Of a DNA stretch of 64,000 bases, positions 1-9,745 are shown piece by piece. The translations under genes were made by a program, and so were the position numbers. A model generated the notes under the pieces. It saw nothing but the letters and a program-made list of their open reading frames with translations. It made no database searches and was not told the DNA's origin. Source of the DNA: Strix aluco (taxonomy: Eukaryota > Chordata > Aves > Strigiformes > Strigidae). The stretch is taken from contig NC_133933.1 in the NCBI RefSeq assembly GCF_031877795.1, forward strand, positions 68,402,003 to 68,466,002. The letters are read 5' to 3'. Position 1 is the first letter of the stretch. Every line of letters begins with the position of its first letter.

Positions 1-1217
1 GTAGGTCAAATCGAGGCAGCTACGGAAGATGTGGGGGGTAAGGAAGACTGCGGAGAGAAGGGGGGGGGATTCAGGGATGAGTGAAGGGATTCAAGGAGAT
101 GGGACAGACAGGACACACATGAAGTGAGGGGACGACAATAACTGTGGTACAAATTGTAGTGGTCTGTCCATCCATTCGGTTGTGCATCTCCAGTCTAAGC
201 GGTGTATTTGGGGCAGAGGCAAATGACCTTCGAATGGAACAAATGTGTGGATATAGCCAACGTTGAAGGCATTGGGTTTTTTTAATAGAAATAACAAAAC
301 TATCTTAACATCTAAGAATAAAGGGTAGTGAATAAAGCTCCCGGTTCTGTCGCAGGGTTGTCAGTTGTTCTCTAGGACTGGCATCTCTCCAAATGTCACG
401 TGGATGCTTAGCACATCTGAAAGACAGACGACAGTAAAAAAGCTTTATTAGTGACAACTTATTCTCTCAAGAATATCTTATTTTCCCAGGCAGGTCTCAA
501 AGACAGAGATAGAGGTCTCATGACTTAGTGAAGCAAGTGCAGTTAAATATCCTAGGGAGAAACTGTGCCTATCATTTCCGATTCAGATTTCACCAAAGTG
601 CAAAGAGATTTGGTACATAAGGCACTCCAGGTTTACCACGGAAGGCAACGCTCACATCCTTTAGGATTTTAAAAAGAGCTTTGTTAGAGAGGAAGAGCGT
701 TTGCAGATTAAATCCCACACATTAAACACGTGCCGTATGAGTGCGTATCTAGGAGAACTGGAAGCCACATTTTCTACCTCCCAGAAATATCCCCCGAAAC
801 TCCAGGCCGAGTCAAAGGCCATTAAAGTGAGGGTGGCTGTACAGAGAAGAAACAAGTTATGGGAAGAGTGTGAGGTGATGACACAGAGACTAGCGGGTCA
901 CCATGATTCTAGCTTGTGTTCAGTTTCTCAGGACACACAGCTCATTAAACAAAGGGCAGCCTAAAGCAAGGGACAGCTGACAGCACTTGAAACAAAGACT
1001 AAGCCAGGAAGGTGGTGGGGAGGTAGGGAAGAACATCAGCCACAATAATTTCCGCACATTTAAAACTGGCCATAGTGGTGTCATTTCATTTCTGCCCTTT
1101 GCAGAGGTACTTCAGCTACAATTGTATCTCTGCCTACAACCGAAGCTACCATCCACTATGTATGGTGCCATACGGCTCACATAGGCATCTCAGGGGTTCA
1201 TATAATCCGTTAAGTCA
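1..1217. other. 3' flank of AKAP12-like exon, no gene recognised
   Basis: Sequence downstream of the exon on the minus strand. It holds a run of nine Gs near 60 and scattered short open frames with no recognisable product. It is probably 3' UTR and intergenic DNA. The same content recurs at 9,746-10,962 and 19,480-20,696. Confidence 0.6.
444..449 (-). terminator. Candidate polyadenylation signal for the AKAP12-like transcript
   Basis: A minus-strand AATAAA lies ~1.05 kb past the stop, a plausible 3'-UTR distance. Identical hexamers are at 10,189-10,194 and 19,923-19,928 in the other units. No GU-rich element was verified. Confidence 0.3.
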
Positions 1218-1345
1218 CACCGTGCTGTGCAGGAGCCCTAATGGCAATTGCTTCAGCAATGCACACCATCTCCTACTCCATTTCTGCAGGAACTGCATCC
1301 ACCTCACTCTGCACACAAGCCTCAGTGGCTGCTGCTTCTGGACAT
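1218..1345 (-). pseudogene. Possible decayed downstream AKAP12 coding remnant
   Basis: Past the two stops, a minus-strand frame reads acidic peptides such as TEACVQSEVDAVPAEME, then a stop, then EMVCIAEAIAI. Composition and order are reminiscent of the part of gravin that follows the exon's open region. It is interrupted by in-frame stops and is repeated in units 2 (~10,963-11,090) and 3 (~20,697-20,824). This rests on resemblance by eye only. Confidence 0.3.
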
Positions 1346-1468
1346 CTGTGTGTGTGTCTCGCCAGGAATTAACTTCAGTTGCCACAGGCTGCACAAGGAA
1401 GGTCCTTGACAGTAGTATGGCCACAACCTGGTTTTGAATTAGGTATAAGATCTAACACGTGCTGGTTT

Positions 1469-1680
1469 TTAATTTGACAAATCAACCTTTGTGTTATGTG
1501 TAAGACTCACTGCAGTCTGTACTTCCGGAATACGTTCGTCGCTCGTCTCCTCTACTGTCAATTCTGTTACGGGCAGCTTCTCTGGTTCTGAAGGCTCCTC
1601 CTTTACAGATATCTCTTCCTTGGAAGTGACTGCTTTGACGCTGTGAAACTCTGTCGTGTGATGAAGATTCCTCTACTGTC
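1469..1680 (-). pseudogene. Frameshifted AKAP12-like tail (all three copies)
   Basis: From ~1,680 downward the main frame turns into atypical Arg/Ser/Gln-rich sequence. The +1 frame instead reads acidic AKAP-like residues (for example KAVTSKEEISVKEEPSEPEK) for about 60 codons, to a stop at 1,469-1,471. The main frame stops at 1,494. I infer a 1-base indel at ~1,650-1,680. The same arrangement is present at ~11,214-11,425 in copy 2 and ~20,948-21,160 in copy 3. The alternative, that the main frame is the real end, is less likely because of the composition switch. Confidence 0.6.
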
Positions 1681-4600
1681 CCCTCCACTTCAGGTATTTC
1701 TTCATGGTCTTCTACAGCTGCTTTTTCACATGCCTGCCACTGGCTTTCGTCTCTCAATACATCTACATTTTCACATCCTTCTGTGCTTTCTTTCACTGCA
1801 GCAGGTACTTCATTTCTCTCTGAACCTTCGGGTAGAACACCCTCTTCGACTCCGTTTTGGCCCTGAACGCTCCCTGCGCTTCCCTGGGGCTGGAGGCCAT
1901 CCTCCTTGTGTTCTCCTTTTTCCAAGGACTGTCCAGGCAAAACAGTTTCCTGGCCTACAGTGTTCCCATCTTTAGCGTCAGCTTTCACTTCTGACTCAAT
2001 GCCTCGTACTGTTGTAATTATAGCTGCTGACCCGGGTCTTTCACTAACCAGCTGTGCTACACCTGCTAACTTTACTCTTTCCACAACTTCATGAAGAACT
2101 TTTTGTGTCTGTTTGTCTAATTCTTTCAAATTTTGTTCAGCGGCCTCTACTTCTTGTACAGGCGTCACTTCCTCTGTAGTATCTGGGGTTTCTAACAACG
2201 GTGAAACAGCAGAAACCATCTCAGCTGTCTCCTCAGCAAGGGACACTTCCATTGTTTCTTCAGTGCAGGAAGCTTCTGCCGTCTCCTCCGGAGCTGTCAC
2301 TGCTTCTGAGGTCAGCTCTAGCTCACTTGCTGTGGTGTCATCACTTACAGCCTTTCTCATCTCTGGCACTGTCTTAGCAGCTACCACTGCTTCTTCCACA
2401 GTAACATCTGATTCAAATGTTTTCTCAGTTTCTTTCTCTTCCTTTTCTTTTGCCTGCTCAATGCACTCTGTCAGAGCAGCAGATAGCCAAGGTGGTGACC
2501 TTTCTTCGGTACCGGTAACCGCCCTTTCCCCTTCCACAAGGGCAACAGTAACTGCATGTACCAGTGCCTCATGTGCTTGCTCAACTCTTAGGGTCTCCTC
2601 CAATTTTTCTGCTCTCTCCTTCTCTGAGGTTTGTTCTCTCATCGCCTCAGCATCTTTCGCTTGTTGGCCTTCCATTTTCTCCTGCTCTGCTGCTTCGTAT
2701 TCAGATAAAGGAACAACAGCTGGAATATCCAAATCTTCTTCAGTTGTTTCTGCCATGTCTTCTCTTGCTTGTTTAAGATGACTTGGTGCTGGCTTTCCAT
2801 CTGACTTTTTCTTCCTACGCCCAGGCATCAGTTTTCTAAATGGAACGAATGATCCATCTTTTCCAGGCTCACCATCCGACATTGAATGCTCAAGGCTAGA
2901 TCCCACAACAGAGTCTTCCGTTCTCTCTTCCATTCTGGTTTTGGATCTCCTTCTTGGAGCGACTAACCTTTTAAATGGTGCCCGTGTTGAAATAGCTTCC
3001 CCTTCGGATGGGCTTCCAGCTTGTTCCGGGGAAGAATTCCCTTGTCCTTGATCGCTCTCCTGAGAACTAGTAAGAACTGCACCTGTTGCCATTTCTTTGT
3101 TCTGTCCAGACTCGTCCATTTTTTGGCTTTCTCGACCAAGCTTATGTTCAGTTTCTTCATCATCAGATGATGATGATGATGATTTCCTGGCTCTTTTCTT
3201 TGAAGAACCTCCACATAAAAAAGCTTCCCAGAACACAGAGGTGCCAACCTTTTTTTTGGGCTTTTCTGTGCTCTTCTCTGGTTTCTGGTCCATCCCATCT
3301 TCTTTTAATTCTCCCTGATATTCATCAATAGTATTTTCGGTTGCAGACACTGCAACACTCTTTGTCTTATCAATTTCTTCTTCTTTATCACTTGCAGAAG
3401 GTCTTCTGACACGCTTCTTGGGAGTCACCATCTTTTTAAATGATGCCCAGGGCGTAACACTTTCTCTTTTGCGCGCCACATCTGAAATAGCAGCGTCTTC
3501 ATTTTCAGTGACCTGCATTCCGTCTACAGATTTCTCCAAAGAAGGAATTTCATTCATCTGCTCAGGAGAAGAAGCAGAACTCTCCCCTTTTTGTTCCTCT
3601 GGGCTATCTGGGGAAGCTGGTAAGCGCTGAATCGGCTCACCCTGTTCCCCTAACTTAGATTCTTCTCTTTTGCCTTTCCGCTTCTTTCCAGACAGTTTTT
3701 TTAATCCAGTACCCATAAAGAGTTTCTTTAAAGGGCTGCCTTGCAGTTTATTTTTTTCTTGAGAAGACAGCAGTTCAGCTTCATTCGTGATACCTTCTGG
3801 AGGCCTCTTTCCAGCTGCCTCTTCAGGCGTTATTTCTGTGGTTATTTCACCTGGTTTGATAGTATCAGTCATAACTCTGCTAGTTTTTCCCTGTAATCCT
3901 TCACCAGTGGGTTTGATAGACTGTTGGTCGTCCTCTGTGTCAACTGAGCATTCAGAAGTAGAAAAGGACTTCAATCCAGGAGCACCCAGAGTCAGTTTTG
4001 ACTCATGTTCTTTGCTTTCTTTCTTCTCTGTGGTTGTGTCCAGAGCTTCTCCTTGTGTGATGTCTTCTGCTGTGGGTGATATTTTCAATTCTGCTTCCTC
4101 TGTTTTTTCATCAAATGTTTCTTTCTCTAGCGGAGCACGTTTATTTCCTTCTCTTCCTTCAGATTTTTTAAGCTGTTCACTAGAAATTGCAATTGCCAAA
4201 GATCCTGCTTCAGGTCTCTCTTCAGAGGATATTTCAGTTCTGTCATCTATTTCACACTTCTCTGTTGACTCCAGTTTGTCTCCCGCAGGTAGGACTTCTG
4301 AGGATGTTTTCAATTCTCCATTCACAATATCAGAAACAACAGCTACCACTGAGCTTGTTTTTAGCTGCTCACTTTCTTTTTCTCCTTCTTCAGTTTTTTC
4401 TTCCTTTTTGCCAAGATCATCTGAGACTTCCACCAGTTTTCTTTCTTGATCATCTCCAGCTTTTTTCTCCATCGCACTTTCTTTAACAACTGCTGCTGTT
4501 ACAGCCTCTTTTTGTTCCTGCTCATCATGCTTGATTAGCTCTTCCTTCCCACTTGCTTCAACTCCTATGTCTGCCACAATCCTTTCTGACGGCTGTTTTT

Positions 4601-5341
4601 CATCTTCACTTTGCTCCTTCTCATGCTCTTCGGTAGTTACTTCTGTCACGTTCCTCTCCTCATCTTGCTCCTCAAACTCAGATTTCTCCTCCTTTTCACT
4701 GGTTTCAGTCATTAACGTTGCCCCCTCTTTTTCTTGCCCATCTTCTTTAGTAGGAGACTGTAGTTCATCTTCTTTAGGCTTCCTAAACCTCTTCTTTTTT
4801 CCAAATCGAGTCCATCCCCGAGTAAAAAATTTTCTTAATGGCGATGCAGTATCAGTGGCTAAGGCAGCTGACTGAGAACAAATCTCATCTGCTTCTGGTG
4901 TTTTAGGAGATTCATCTTCTGTTTTTTCATTTTTCAGTGTGTCTTTGGTGTTGTCTTCTGCAGAGAGTGCATCCTCAGGCATCGCTGTTTCTTCTGAGCC
5001 GACTTCTTTTTGGTCACCAGCTCCTTCAGGGACTTGTGTTTGCTTTTTTACAGTAAGCAGTTGAACAGGCTGAAAATCAGCAGGTTCTGATTTTCGTGTC
5101 TTCTTCACTGTGAATCTGAACCCCCAAAATTTAAAAACCTTTTTAAAACCCAGATCGTAAGACTGTGGCTCAGATGCATGGTCTTCTGCGTCTTCTTCCA
5201 AAGATGGCAACTGCTCAACTGTATGAGCATCCTCTTTCTCAGCATCTACTACACCGTCCTTGGTGCTTGAGTCAGACGGACTTGCCTCCATAGTTTCCGT
5301 GTCTTCTTTCAAAGTTGCACTGGAATGTTCTGTTTGTCCAA
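1494..5341 (-). CDS. AKAP12: AKAP12-like (gravin) large exon, copy 1, 3'-truncated
   Basis: AKAP12/gravin is a membrane-associated scaffold that gathers PKA, PKC, calmodulin and other signalling proteins. The exon opens after a minus-strand AG acceptor (5,343-5,342) with a split Val codon followed by Gly-Gln, as in the human common exon. There is no ATG at the exon start; the first in-frame ATG is at 5,291. Counting from the Leu codon at 5,312, 1,272 codons are open. Visible blocks are FKKVFKFWGFRFTVKK (~56-71), a basic block SPLRKFFTRGWTRFGKKK (~157-174), SPLKKLF...GLKKLSGKKRK (~526-549), the WSK motif TPWASFKKMVTPKKRVRR (~620), a second WSK motif (~690) and degenerate ones at ~775 and ~825. 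Acidic Glu/Lys-rich linkers separate them. The last ~45 codons look out of frame (see the frameshift entry). Mammalian AKAP12 is ~1,700-1,780 residues, so about 400-500 C-terminal residues, including the RII helix, are missing. Copy-specific residues are Gln953 and Gly934. Confidence 0.85.
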
Positions 5342-7250
5342 CTGTGTAAACAACAACAACAAAACCCAGTTAGTTTCCTTCTCAATTTAATGCTATAGGA
5401 TACCATTATATAAATATATATAACTTTTTTAATGTGTTTTTCTTCATTTTTATCGAACCTTCCTAAACATGCTTGTTTAACTATCTGCGTGCCTCTTCTG
5501 TGCGCTACTATTAATTTTTTTTAACGACTAGTTTTTGTTCTAAGGTTGCTAGAATTCCTCTTCTGCCTCAGGTCATTGTATGGGTCTTTCCGAAGTTTAT
5601 TTGCAAATGCACCTCTCCAGCTTACAGCCTCTCATTCTCCTTCCTTCTTTTGCAGGTCTTTTTGTGGGGTTTTGTGTTTGTGGTTTTTTGTTGTTTGTTG
5701 GGTTTTGGTTTTTCACTTCAAGGCAAACGTATGTGAGAAAATAAAAAATATTTCTATGCTATCATTACTCAAAGAATGTACAGAAATTATGTAATGATTC
5801 CTGAAGCAAAGCTCCGTATACTTTCCGGGCGGAGAGAGACCTCCGAGAGAAAAAAAAAGAAACCAAACCGAAAAACTGTGCTGACCTAAAATGATGACAA
5901 GAAAAGAAAAGCTCATTTTACAGCTCCTAACGATGAGGCTCCTACGTTGGGGCATTCTTGAGAGCTCCTAACGATGCACAATGAAAACCAGATTAAAAAT
6001 TTTCTTTAGCAAAACGACTGCATAAGGAGTAACATAGACACCACAGGCAAACTCACCACACAGGAGATGTAGCTCCACCTGCACGAACTAGACACACGAT
6101 AGCTTAAAACACTCCCGCCTACCAATAAGGAGAGGTACTCCGTCCCTTCAAAGAAACGGTGATTTGTACTACAAGCTAGATGTAGTTCTTGCAAAGTGTC
6201 CTGTAGAAGCAGTTGTGTTGCGGTGAAAATCCAAGTTTCCACAAGGATTATTAAATGAGGAAAGCCTCAAACGATCAGACTGTGCAACCCTATACAGAGA
6301 TTGCTTTTGCAAAGCAGTTTAACCTTTAATTACTAACAATAAAAGGAAATAAAAACAATAGAGAACCCTTGAGGAAAAAGGCTCAGCATGTGATAAGCTC
6401 ATTAAACATCGAGTTTAATGAAAACCCTATTGTAAACAGCGGTAGGATGTCTCGTCCCCTACTAACTGATTCAAATCACGTACAGTCCTCCCCAGGGTCA
6501 GCTCCAAACAGACCAGGGCTTCTACAGGCTCTGTGGTCAATAGGTGTTGTAAAGCTAAAGTACTTTGCATTAATAAACCTCCACTATTTGTTGAATTCAT
6601 TCACTAGCTCTAGCAAAAAAAATAGGAGTGAGGAAATCCAACAGCATACAACAGCAAGCCGAGAGAAACTCTGGTGTCAATTAGTTATCATTAGGAACAA
6701 AAGTGGGGTCGGTTTATTTAAATTTCATAATGCCATTTTGTTTCCCATAGAACGATAGAAGTTTGTGCAAAACCAGCAGTGCAAGATGTCTTTTCCTTTG
6801 AACTCTTTGCTCCTCCAAATACTACTACCTTTTCACAAAGCCCAATCAGTTTATGGTGCCAGCTCTCACACTTCAGTGGCTCACGCGCTACTTTCTTAAA
6901 TGAGATGTACGGAGTTCAACGGACACAGCGTCGAGGTTTTGGTATCACAGGCTGGGACCCTGCCGCCACACGTGCAAGCAGACACCCCCCCCCCCCCGCC
7001 ACGGCGTTAATCTCCTCTGGGTTTTGCTTCATTGAAATTAAAACAGCTCTAGAGCAAGAGCTTCGTTTCTCTCATGCAAACATTTTTACAACATATCACT
7101 GACGCTAACTTCTGCATTTCCTTCAATTTCAGCAAGCTTAGCTCTTAAGGTATTTTACTGCATTATTGCCCGATCAACGTAAAACAGCATCATCGCTGCG
7201 GTCACTGCCTTTCCTTTCCGTTCCTCAGCTGCAGACACTGTCAGATTCTG
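5342..7250 (-). other. Intron between candidate first exon and large exon, unit 1
   Basis: It starts at the acceptor, which is unusual in having a TTG-triplet repeat where a pyrimidine tract would be expected. It contains a 14-bp direct repeat (AGCTCCTAACGATG) around 5,921 and 5,963, a 14-bp insertion/deletion site at ~6,769, and a 13-C tract at ~6,985. No coding exon was recognised. Equivalent segments are 15,087-16,984 and 24,821-26,713. Confidence 0.6.
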
Positions 7251-7950
7251 GGACGGCAGAAAACCCCCTGGTTAGCGTCTCCAGATTTAGCACAGCCTTG
7301 TGCTGCAAGGACCGCATCAAACGTCTGACTGAGGTGACAGGAAATTTTAAAATCTCCGCAAGCTTGCCTTGGAAAGGGTTCTCGCGGTGACAGAAATGTC
7401 GAAGCCGGTCCTTTTCCATGCTCCCGCACCGCCAGGAAATCCCGAGTCGGTCAAACAGCACTTCGGAGAGGCGGAGGCGCGCTCCGGCACCCACACCCCA
7501 GCGAGTCGCCCCGCGCTGAGGCACTGGGCCCCCGGTTGCCACACGCGGAAACCCCGGCAACGGGGAGACAAGAGAAACAATGCAAGGGGCTTCCCCGCCG
7601 CCGCCGCGCCCCTCGGCCCGGCCCCGCCCCTCGGCCCGGCCCCGCCCCGCCCCTCGGCCCGGCCCCGCCCCGCGCCGGCTGCTGACGCGCGTCTGGTCTC
7701 TTCCCGCCCCGCCGCGGCACCGGCACCGCGCGCAGCCAGAGCCGCGCTGCCCCGAAGGAGCCCGCTTGAAATTTTCACCTGGAGTATTCGTGTCGTTTCC
7801 CCCGAAGGGAGGAGAGGGCGGGCGGCTCGGCAGGAAGAAACAGCCCCTTTCGAAACGACAGACCGCCTCAGCTCCCGCTTCTGGGACGCTTTCTCGGTGC
7901 GGTTTGCCACAAAACATCCAGACCAAACCTCCAGAGGTGCGAGTTAAACG
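7250..7950 (-). promoter_or_regulatory. CpG island / candidate AKAP12-like promoter, unit 1
   Basis: A sharply GC- and CpG-rich stretch within AT-richer DNA. At ~7,600-7,675 it has a 23-bp tandem motif made of CCCTCGGCCCGGCCCCGC-type blocks, each carrying GC boxes (CCCGCCCC) expected to bind SP1-family factors. It lies ~2.4 kb upstream of the large exon on the minus strand, the position expected of an alternative promoter. No TATA box was identified. Confidence 0.55.
7779..7917 (-). CDS. Candidate alternative first coding exon, unit 1 (phase-matched)
   Basis: On the minus strand an ATG at 7,917-7,915 opens 46 codons (MFCGKPHRESVPEAGAEAV...) and reaches CCAG|GTGAAA, a reasonable donor at 7,779/7,778. 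The exon would end one base into a codon (G). That is the phase needed to join the large exon's TT to make Val-Gly-Gln. The peptide does not resemble the myristoylated start of the mammalian alpha isoform or the short beta start, and the Kozak context is weak. This is a hypothesis. The exon may instead be non-coding or absent. Confidence 0.25.
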
Positions 7951-9745
7951 CCCCAAGGAGTTCACCCCTCCTGAACAACAAACACGTGAAACATTGCTGT
8001 TTCTCCACACTGAAACTCAGTGTGACGGAGGCTTCTCAGGACATCTGCCTTCCAGGACAGCAGCTGGCTTGGAAATGCCTTGCAATTTTTTACAATTCCC
8101 TCTTGTCCAGCTGCTTCGAGGAAAAGGCGTCTTGCTAGTTATTCTTTCTAGTCCGGTGCCTTTGTAGGAGGGATGGAGACATATCTGCAGGCCAGATGAT
8201 GAGGACAGGGTCAAGCTGCCACAGGACTTTACACAGAGACCGTCCCCAGGAAGCAGCTCCCATGGCATATTGGACTTCTGCTGCCCTCGTTCCATCGGAT
8301 CATCAGTCCTTGCACTAAGGACTGAGCTCTGTCGGTTTTTCAAGCTCTGGAAATGGGTGTAATTTTCAAGGAGGAATAGGAGACTTCTTAAAACTGTTCT
8401 TCCTATTTTGAAGAGTTGATATATTTTTTCAAGAGAACGTTGGAGCCAGACAGACACAGGCCTTTACTACACCCTTATCTTTCATTCTTACTTTTGTAAA
8501 GGTTAAATTTAGTGTCCAGCTAGAAGTGACATCAGCCCTAAATTGGATATTAGTATTGTGGTGGCTAAGCTTCCATCTTGTTGGCGGCGCCTTCAAATGT
8601 TCACAGAGCTAAGAGTCGCCCTCTTTTACCACATCTCATCCATCTCCCCAAAACCCAGGACTCCAAACCCTGTGCTGCCAATCCCACTGGCCGCCTGATC
8701 CACATTGCTCCTCATGCCAAACCACATCCTTTCTTGCAGGGCCATCAACCTCCTCAGGCCTGCTCCCCTCCCGTGTGGCGGTGTGAATGACAAATATCCA
8801 GCACTCAGCATCCAGACGGGACCATCTCAGGAATCCTCCGTGCTTCTGGCAAGCTGCCTGCCCATCCCCAGGCACTTGCCGTATCCGAGCTGTGCGGGTT
8901 CCTCAAGGAGCACAGCTGCCTCCCGCGTGCTCTGGATCTAAATGGGAAAGCCAGATCTGCTTCCCTAGCTTGAGCTAAGAGGCAGGATGCTTGAGCTATT
9001 GCCAATAAAAGAGCCTTACAAAAGAGAAGACAGCACACAAACCTCCCTGGCGTGCCAAGAGGTTTGGTCTCCGAGCTCTACTTTGACGCCTGTTTAGGGG
9101 CTTCACGTTAACCAGTAACAGGATAGCATAAATGCATAAACCTTGCAAAAGGACTGGCAGAGGTTGTGTGCCTTGAGCACAAAGTCTGGTGGGAGATGCT
9201 GGTTTGATCTCTACTTCCAAATGCCGGGGTTGAACACTGAGATCAGTCACCTGCAGCAGGAGTCCCCTGACGCAGTATGAAAGCAAGAAGAGGGACAGGC
9301 ACCCTGTCGCGTTTCAACATCCCTACATCTGCTGTGACCAGTGCAGGTAAGGATTTGCTGATACGGGATTTAGCATCTTAGCTGAGATAAGAAAGTAAAC
9401 ATGTAGCTTGACAAAATGAGTTCAGGCATGAATCTATGCAAGCCTTTTGAGATACAAATGCCGCTAAACATCCTTACCCGTAGCACGTAGACGGCTAGAA
9501 AAATTTAATGTCTGAAGTCCAAGGTCTGTGAACATAAATCACCAGCACCTCTGGATTTTCAGTGCCGTCAGGAGTATACCCCAGCAGCAATCTTGAGTGT
9601 CTTGCTCAAGAATTTGTGCGTGATCCGGTTCCTGCTGTTTGATAAAGCCACATCTGCCACTGGGCCAGAAGTCTCTCATGTGTTCCCATCAGTCAGCCCT
9701 TCTCTTCCCCCTCACACACAAGTCAAGCAGCATCTACAGCCACTC
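7951..9745. other. Upstream part of array unit, nothing recognised
   Basis: Moderately GC-rich single-copy-like DNA upstream of the CpG island. It has short open frames on both strands without recognisable domains. The break of unit 3 corresponds to ~8,306 here, so the original join between duplicated blocks may lie in this stretch. Also present at 17,685-19,479. Only the first ~375 bp remain in unit 3. Confidence 0.6.

Larger units (their letters stand above)
1..9745 (-). repeat. Tandem array unit 1 (AKAP12-like segmental duplication)
   Basis: This is the first full period of a head-to-tail array. The sequence at position 1 recurs at 9,746 and again at 19,480. The unit holds, in minus-strand order, upstream sequence, a GC-rich CpG island (~7,250-7,950), ~2 kb of intron, the giant AKAP12-like exon (5,341-1,494) and its 3' flank. 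Against unit 2 it has only two length differences: a 3-bp CAA change beside the splice acceptor and 14 extra bases at ~6,769-6,782. Because the window begins inside the unit, position 1 is not the biological boundary. Confidence 0.97.

Noticed and set aside
1643..4875. Long plus-strand open frames (for example 2,113-2,781 and 3,787-4,449) opposite the AKAP12-like exon.
   Set aside because: They are antisense shadows of Glu/Lys/Ser-rich coding sequence, show low-complexity Ser/Phe composition, and repeat in all units with the exon.
7225..8167. Arg/Gly/Pro/Ala-rich open frames on both strands in the array CpG islands.
   Set aside because: GC-rich DNA has few stop codons. The frames have no domain, change with the 23-bp repeat, and several lack an ATG. 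Only the short phase-matched first-exon candidate was kept.
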